Source: Puccinellia tenuiflora (lineage: Eukaryota; Streptophyta; Magnoliopsida; Poales; Poaceae). From it: DNA of 64,000 bases. Below, piece by piece: positions 57,568 to 64,000 of the stretch (position 1 is the first letter of the stretch; each line of letters opens with the position of its first letter). The translations under genes and the position numbers were made by a program. The notes beneath the pieces were generated by a model. It saw nothing but the letters and a program-made list of their open reading frames with translations, did no database searches and was not told the origin of the DNA. The DNA is taken from positions 124,001 to 188,000 of the forward strand of contig QRDG01002527.1 in NCBI GenBank assembly GCA_012064385.1, given 5' to 3'.

Positions 57568-57662
57568 CTAAGCAAACCAGCTGCTACGCTCATACGTTTT
57601 TTGATTCCATGCACATGCATGCATGATTGCATTCTATGCATATGGTCACGTGGGCATGGTCA
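57568..57662. other. Short junction between prolidase remnant and Copia LTR
   Basis: Probably the end of a prolidase intron. It contains alternating catgcatgcatg. No feature is recognised. Confidence 0.4.
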
Positions 57663-57974
57663 TGTAGTGTGACCGTGAGCCACCAAAGTCAAGAATATAC
57701 GGTGCTACTCAAGCACCCGGCAGCATATCAGCATATCTGATAAGAGCTCATAGAATGTCAGAGATGCAGTGCGGCTTGACAACTTGGATGCTATTCACAC
57801 CTTAGCTAATAATTCTAGTACCTCCCGTAGCAGTTTGTAGTAGTATAAATACTACCCCATGCATCAGTTCAAAGCAATGCAATAAGAGCATTCAGTCTCT
57901 CGCTCTCTCTTCTCTAGAACTCCACTCAAGCGTGTGTGTGTGCGCGTGTGCGTTTTCCTGTCCTAACAACAACA
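57663..57974 (+). repeat. 5' LTR of a Copia element (approximate)
   Basis: The right border ACAACAACA is followed by gctgTTATCAGAGC, a tRNA-Met type primer site (57979-57988). A TATA box (agtataaatac) is at about 57842. The left border TGTAGTGTGACC is chosen for its TG and is uncertain. No partner LTR was found. Confidence 0.6.
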
Positions 57975-58043
57975 GCTGTTATCAGAGCTTTTGGTATTCG
58001 ATCCAAAGCTTTGTAGTCGTGCGGTGTTTGATCCGCGGTGGCA

Positions 58044-61000
58044 ATGACAGGAAACGGCGCAGGCGAGGTGCCAGAGACGAAGGCGGAGGACACCTTGACC
58101 ACGCCTTTGAGGCAGCTCACCGTCGGTGACGGTGCTGCCGAGGTACGCGTGGTTGAAAGGGCGGTCCACGAGCACGACGGGCAGGCCCGACGTTCGTGCT
58201 CACTTGCACCAACTATGTCGAATGGGCGCTCGTCATGCGCGTCCAGCTACAGGAGAAAGGCCTGTGGACCGTGGTCGACACCGGAGTTGGTAGCGAGCGC
58301 GATGACCGGCATGCGCTGGGCGTCATCCTGCGGAACGTACCGCCGGAGATGCTGCGCACTCTCGCGGTCAAGGACACCGCCAAGCTGGCGTGGGATGCCA
58401 TGAAGACGCTGCGGATGGGCGTCGAACGCGTGCGCGAGTCCAAGGCGCAAACGCGACGCGCTGAGTTCGAGGCGCTCAAGTTCCATGATAGCGAGTCGGT
58501 GGAAGCCTTCGCCATGCGGCTCACCGGTATCATCAACGACCTTGAGCTGTTGGGCGATCCCATGTCCGAGCACAAGGCGGTGCTCAAGTTCTTACGGGTC
58601 GTGCCACGACGCTACCGGCAAATGGCGATGGCCATCGAGTCTTTGTGCGACACCAAGAACATGAGCATCGAGGAGCTCAGCGGTAGGCTTGTCACCTTCG
58701 AGGAGCGCTACGACCTCGACGACGAGCCGACTCACTCGGCAACGGCCGGGCGCCTACTTCTCACGGAGGAGGAGTGGGCAGCGCGGCCGAGAGCGCGGTG
58801 GGTACACATCCACTGGCAGCGACAAGAAAGGGAAGGCTGCGGCAAACGCAGAATGCCGGCCAGAGATAGACCCACACCGTGCTATGGCGCCGGAGGCAAC
58901 GACAAAAAGAAAGGAGACTGTCGATACTGCGGCATCCCTGGCCACTGGGCCAAGGACTATGGCAAGAAGAAGCGCGACGAGGAACGCCGAGGGCATGCCA
59001 ACCTGGCACTCGGCGAGGAGGATGACAGGCCTGCACTCATGTTGGCACACGTCGGCGACATCGACAAGAGTCTCGTGGAGCACGGCATGGATGTGGCATG
59101 CTCGCTATGGCCACCTCCACTTCCGTGCACTCCAAGATATGACGCGCAAGCAGATGGTGCTTGGTGCGCCCATCATCGACCAAGTAGAACAAGTCTGTGA
59201 TGGATGTACGCTTGGTAAGCAACATTGGAGGCCATTTCCCCAAGCATCATCGTATCGAGCCAAGGAGAGGCTCGAGCTCGTGCACACTGACTTGTGCGGG
59301 CCAATAACACCAACGACACCCAACGGCAACAAATATTTTTTGCTTGTCGTTGATGACTTCAGCAGGTACATGTGGCTGGAGGTGCTCAGGAGCAAGGATG
59401 AAGCTTTCACTCGTTTCCGCAAGATCAAGGCACGTGAGGAGGCGGAGAAAAAGTGCAAACTTCTCACCTTCTGTTCTGATCGCGGAGGCGAGTTCAACTC
59501 CGGCGAGTTCGGTGCATTCTTCGATGAGAACGGCCTCAAGCACTTCACCACGGCTAATTACTCCCCGTAGCAAAACGGCGTCGTCGAACGCCGAAACCAA
59601 ACCGTCGTCAAAATGGCGAGGTGTCTCCTCAAAAGCATGGTCATGCCTGCCATGTTTTGGGGCGAGGCAGTGCGCACAGGGTGTACATCCTGAATCGGGC
59701 GCCAACCAGGAGCGTCGATGGGAAAACACCATATGAAGCCTGGCATGACAAAAAGCCACATGTACAACACTTCCGTACATTTGGTTGCACGGCGCATGTG
59801 AAGAATATCGGGCCGGGGTTGAACAAACTCTTGGACCGCTCGACGCCGATGGTGATGATTGGCTATGAGGAGGGCTCATTTTGCTACAGGTTGTATGATC
59901 CCACAACGAAGAAACTGCACGTTTCCCAGGATGTCGTGTTCGAGGAACAACGTCCATGGGAATGGAACAAGGGAGACGCCACGACGGAGTGCACGAGTGT
60001 GCTTGCTCCATCGACTTTCACAGTGGCATATGAGGTGCATGAGGCGGTCACCACCGGGGGTGCAGACGGCAACCCCGGGACGCTGCAAGTAGTGGCTACG
60101 CCGGTAGCATCGCCGGAGCCACATACACCTGTTGCGGTCACTCCCGCTCATGACGGTTGGGCGACACCGCTCGAGCAGGAGGCCAACCTCGACTCCGAGT
60201 CCGGGCCGCGTCACTACCGGCGACTCGATGACCTCTACAACGACACTGCTGAAGTTGAGGCGGAGTATAGCGGCTTGTGCTTGCTAGCAGCCGACGAGCC
60301 AACCAGTGTGCATGAGGCACTTGGCGAGGCTTGCTGGAAGCAGGCCATGGACACCGAGATGGCGGCTATCCTTGAGAACAAGACCTGGGAGCTGACAACA
60401 CTCCCAACAGGCCAGCGAGCCATTGGGCTCAAGTGGGTCTTCAAGGTGAAGCGCGACCCCGCTAGCAACATCGTCAAGCACAAAGCCCGCCTTGTTGCAA
60501 AAGGCTATGCCCAGCAACAGGGGGTGGACTTCGACGAGGTGTTCGCGCCTGTGGCGTGGATGGAGACGGTGCGCCTGCTGCTCGCGCTCGCCGCACACAA
60601 CGGGTGGCAAGTCCATCATATGGACGTCAAGTCGGCATTTCTCAATGGTGATCTTGCCGAGGAGGTGTACGTCCATCAACCTCCGGGCTATGAGAAGAAG
60701 AACAAGGAGGGTCAGGTGCTACACCTCCGGAAGGCGTTGTACGGACTTCGACAGGCGCCAAGAGCTTGGAACGCCAAGTTGGACATGTCAGTCATGTCAC
60801 TTGGGTTCGAGAGATGTCCAATGGAGCACGCAGTGTACAAACGAGCTGCAGGTGACAACTACCTGCTCGTTGGGGTGTACGTCGACGACCTCATCATCAC
60901 TGGCTCCAGCGTCATCGACATCACCAAATTCAAGGCCGAGATGCAGAGGTTGTTCTGCATGAGCAACCTTGGTCTCCTCAGCTACTACCTAGGGATCGAG

Positions 61001-61352
61001 GTCAAGCAAGGTGATGGTGAGATCACTATCTGCCAGAGTAGCTACGCTGCAAAAATCCTGGAGATAGCAGGCATGAGCGGTTGCAACTCATGCCACACAC
61101 CCATGGAGTGTAGACTCAAGCTTGGGAAGAAGAACGCCGGCACCGCAGTGGACGCGACACGGTACAGGAGCATCATCGGTAGCCTCCGCTACTTGGTGAA
61201 CACGAGGCCGGACATATCCTATGCGGTCGGCATCCTCAGCCGATTCATGGAGTCACCGGCGCAGCAGCATTGGGCTGCAGTAAAGCAGCTGCTGAGGTAT
61301 GTTCGTGGCACGACGAACTACGGACAACAAGTCAGCGATTGCGCTGAGCAAG
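58044..61352 (+). pseudogene. Copia gag-pol, protease missing and 3' end lost
   Basis: Gag (UBN2 type: TNYVEWALVMRVQLQEKGLW, then FEALKFHDSESVEAFAMRL) is followed by a knuckle whose last cysteine is Tyr (CRYCGIPGHWAKDY, about 58921). The frame then passes to the pre-integrase motif (WHARYGHLHFRALQ, about 59095) with no DTGAS-type protease between. Integrase (HTDLCGPITPTTPNG, CSDRGGEFNSGEF, QNGVVERRNQT) and reverse transcriptase (KWVFKVKRDP, DVKSAFLNGDL, YVDDLIITG at about 60880) follow. RNase H is cut at the N at 61353. Breaks include a frameshift near 58185, another near 59080, a TAG at 59568-59570 and a shift near 59670. It is a Copia element by domain order (integrase before reverse transcriptase). 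Confidence 0.9.
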
Positions 61353-61353
61353 N
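61353..61353. other. Single ambiguous base (N) ending the Copia element
   Basis: Copia coding sequence runs up to a few codons before the N. Nothing Copia-like follows it. Confidence 0.9.
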
Positions 61354-63189
61354 GTCTGAGTGTCGACCTTTCCCTCGCAAAGATAGTGCTGCGTACGTAC
61401 GTGAGGTCTGAAGTGAGTGTGTCTTAGGTGCCGGTTCAGTTCAAAGCTGCGAGATCCTCTTATTACAAAATTGAGATTCTCGCAAAAAGGTGGCAGGTTC
61501 TGAAAGATCTTCGGGCGAAAGCTTTCTGTTCTGAAACTAATAATGCAACAGACTATTACTTTCTTCAGAGATGATTGTTAATCAAACGCATTGGACATGC
61601 ACGATAAACGTAGTACAGCTATATGCGCGCTGACTAGGGCATGCACGATGTACTGGTCAGTGAGGCAATTGGTCTTACTGCAGGCAGGGTTGTTGATTCG
61701 ATAAATCAAAGGGAAGAAGGAAGAGCACGTATTGGTTTAGTTGGGTTATGAAATATTATAAAACAAAATCCGTCTGGTGGTGCAAGGTGCAGGGTGCACC
61801 GAGGTAGGCTCAAAGCAACCAGAGCAGCGAGGAGGACCCTCTGCTATTATACTGAGAGATGCAGACACCTGAATCTGGGAATGGCTGGGTGTCCCAGGAG
61901 GGACACGGTGTCTGACAGTCCGAGACACCCTCTCTAGTAATCCGTCAGGTTCAATCGCTGCCGCCTGCGGACTGGATCGGTCGATCGATCCCGAAAGGCC
62001 GCAGCCCAGCTGCTCCCACGCCTCCATGGGCTCAAATTTTGTGGGCTCGCTTCGTGACTAAGAGCCCTACGAGTGGGATTGGTGGACTGGGATGCCGGCC
62101 GCAGATTTGTGGGCTCAATCTGCGTATGGATTTTTTATTTTTTCATTTTTGTGAACTAAGAGCTTTATATTAATAATTAGACAGCATGGCTATGGTCATG
62201 CTGAATACATGATACTAAAAACACCGGAACATGGGAATCCCATGGACAATCCGGATACACAATATGAGTTGCTAAGTTTTAGTTTGTCTTACATAGAAAA
62301 TTTTGAAACTAGTAAAAGCCTCTCACTTTGCAAGAAGAGCGGCGCCATAAGAAAGGTAACTCTGAGCTCTCTTTGTAAAAGAGTTTTGTGGATTGCTTGT
62401 TAGTTTGGAGGCGGTTAACGCTGGATCCGGCAAGATGATTGCTTGCTTCTTGACCGGGAAGACTAGGAAGGGCAATATCAAGAAGGTGAAGAAATCTCTC
62501 AAGAGTATATGCTAGAACAATGGTGCCATAAGCAAGGGGTACGCAGCTGCTTAATGGATGGTTCTCAACTTTTCCGGTTTTTATGTCCGACGTATTTATT
62601 CATGTGTTTTTCGGGGTTGTTGAGTTTGTGTCGAATGTTTTATACGAGTTGGTTTACGTTTGGACTTGGTGTTGTAATAGGTGTGGATAGGGTACAAATA
62701 GTGGGGGTCGAAATCTTGTATCCTAGGCCTCCTATATAATGTGAGGGTGGGCGGTGGGGTGCCACCCAATGTAATATATGATGAATCGATAGCGACAGAC
62801 ACGTAGGGGCAACCGGCGACTTGTACCGGTGCCTAGGGCGGTCAGGTGTTCGCGGTATAAAAGGAGAGGAGCGCTCGTAGCCATGCCCCGGGGAGTAGGA
62901 AAGTTGGCCGAACCTCATAAGCAAATATCATTGTCGTTTTCGTGCTATGATTGCTTCATCCTCGGTTGATCGACTATGCGCCTACGACAATAACGCCTAC
63001 GACAATAACGTGGGAGTTTCCTTTGCATTTGTGGAGACCAATGCGTCACGAGTTTGCGGTTCTAGCGATTGAGAGGCTTTGTTTGATCTGCCTAGCCAGT
63101 CGGGGAGTTACATGATTGATTTGCCCGCATGTGGTTGTGTTGTGATGGTTTTGTCTGGTTTCCGTAAATTTTAATATAACTAATAATTC
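61354..63189. other. Stretch without recognised genes
   Basis: No domain-bearing frame on either strand. A TATA-like ggtataaaagg lies at about 62854, in sequence that could be part of an unidentified LTR. It has no partner in the window. Confidence 0.4.
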
Positions 63190-64000
63190 TCTTCTCCTTA
63201 ATTAATAGATTGAGATAAATATTTCCCCCATTTAAATAAAAACTCGCTCAGCTCTTGAATGTGCTTTAGAATAGGTAAAATCAGCTCTCTATACACAGTC
63301 CACGAATTCGATAATTTCATGAGTTCCAAGCAATCAGTCTCCACATTAATCTTCTGCAAAATTTGTTGGATGACGAATTGGATTTCGGCTCGACATGATG
63401 CCACTTTGCTTTGGCATGAACAAACTGACCATCTCTTCCAAAACACACAACTCTAGTGTTGCAAACTCGTGGAATTTGTGTCAAACATTGTGTGAACATT
63501 CAGTTTAAACACACCAGCTACAGCTGCTTCATTGCTCCATTTTTAACAGATTTCTCAGATTTTTTCTATTTAGCAGCACTAACAAGATCATGTCACGTAT
63601 CTCTAGCCTACCGACAAGCAGATGATAGCGGCATGGGGGCCTCTCCATGACGGCGTGCATTCCATGTATTTTACACTGGCCACATGCCACTTAAATCCGC
63701 GTGCAATTCTTCAACACCTAAAGAAGTGTCATAGCATAGCGGATCAAGGGACCATGAGTTGAGGGGCAAATTAGGAAATTTTGTACCAAAGAGCTCCCTG
63801 AAGATATGTCATAAAATATTCGCCGCCATACACTCGAACAAAGTTTGCCTCATAGTATCATCATGGCCTCCACAATCAGTTAAGGTCCTATGAGGCTCCA
63901 TATGCCGCCGGTGTAAGTTTGCGTGGACCGGAATGTAATCTTGAACGACTCGCCACTAGAATAGTTTAACTTTGAGAGGCGCTTGTACGTTCCATAACTT
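63190..64000 (-). pseudogene. LINE relic: zinc-binding and RNase H-like end
   Basis: Read on the minus strand, about 63950-63810 gives NLHRRHMEPHRTLTDCGG and TLFECMAA, resembling the zinc-binding domain after the reverse transcriptase of plant L1-type LINEs. About 63450-63260 gives DGQFVHAKAKWHHVEP in one frame and IQQILQKINVETDCLELMKL in another, resembling the RNase H-like domain (RVT_3) found at the end of such elements. Many stops and shifts show an old, dead copy. It runs off the right edge of the window. Confidence 0.65.

Overview
This is plant nuclear DNA, almost certainly from a grass (Poaceae) with a large, repeat-rich genome. The reasons are the mix of long-LTR chromodomain Gypsy elements, Tat-lineage Gypsy, a CACTA element whose ends are packed with TTTGCCGTG/CACGGCAAA, a Stowaway MITE starting CTCCCTCCGT, a PIF/Harbinger-like element with a GAGCATCTCTAAC terminus and TTA target duplication, very GC-rich exons, and a phi-class glutathione S-transferase. 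I read it as Pooideae-like but cannot name a species. More than 90% of the window is transposable element (TE) sequence. I see no rRNA, tRNA or CRISPR.

Layout. 1-10526: a decayed Tekay-like chromodomain Gypsy element (partial 5' LTR, gag-pol with several stops and frameshifts, and a 3' LTR of about 3.8 kb). It lies inside the integrase gene of a Tat-lineage Gypsy element (10527 onward). 11084-13692: non-coding sequence, an antisense B3-domain gene fragment and an LTR scrap. 13694-17334: gag-protease and LTR of a second Tat element on the minus strand. 17344-17733: a PIF/Harbinger transposase fragment. 18312-30866: a 12.6 kb CACTA element with matching CAA target duplications, a broken TNPD-type transposase, a better preserved multi-exon second gene, internal tandem repeats and two strong foldbacks. 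30867-33471: intergenic sequence with a Stowaway MITE. 33575-34431: the one apparently intact host gene, a three-exon glutathione S-transferase, followed by tandem copies of its 3' end. 36522-57567: the 3' part of a prolidase gene (minus strand), interrupted twice. A LINE-like insert sits in its coding sequence. A PIF/Harbinger-like element sits at its last codons and itself contains a gag-only SIRE/Maximus-like Copia element (TSD AAGGG), which contains a nearly intact Gypsy element (TSD CACCA). 57663-61352: a Copia element lacking its protease. 61354-63189: nothing recognised. 63190-64000: a LINE relic.

The host genes are the glutathione transferase (+) and the prolidase remnant (-), which were tail to tail before the insertions. 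The three nested elements have matching target duplications at every level, so their order of arrival can be read directly. Three single-base N positions (1292, 13693, 61353) each coincide with an abrupt change of TE identity. Structure across those points should not be trusted.
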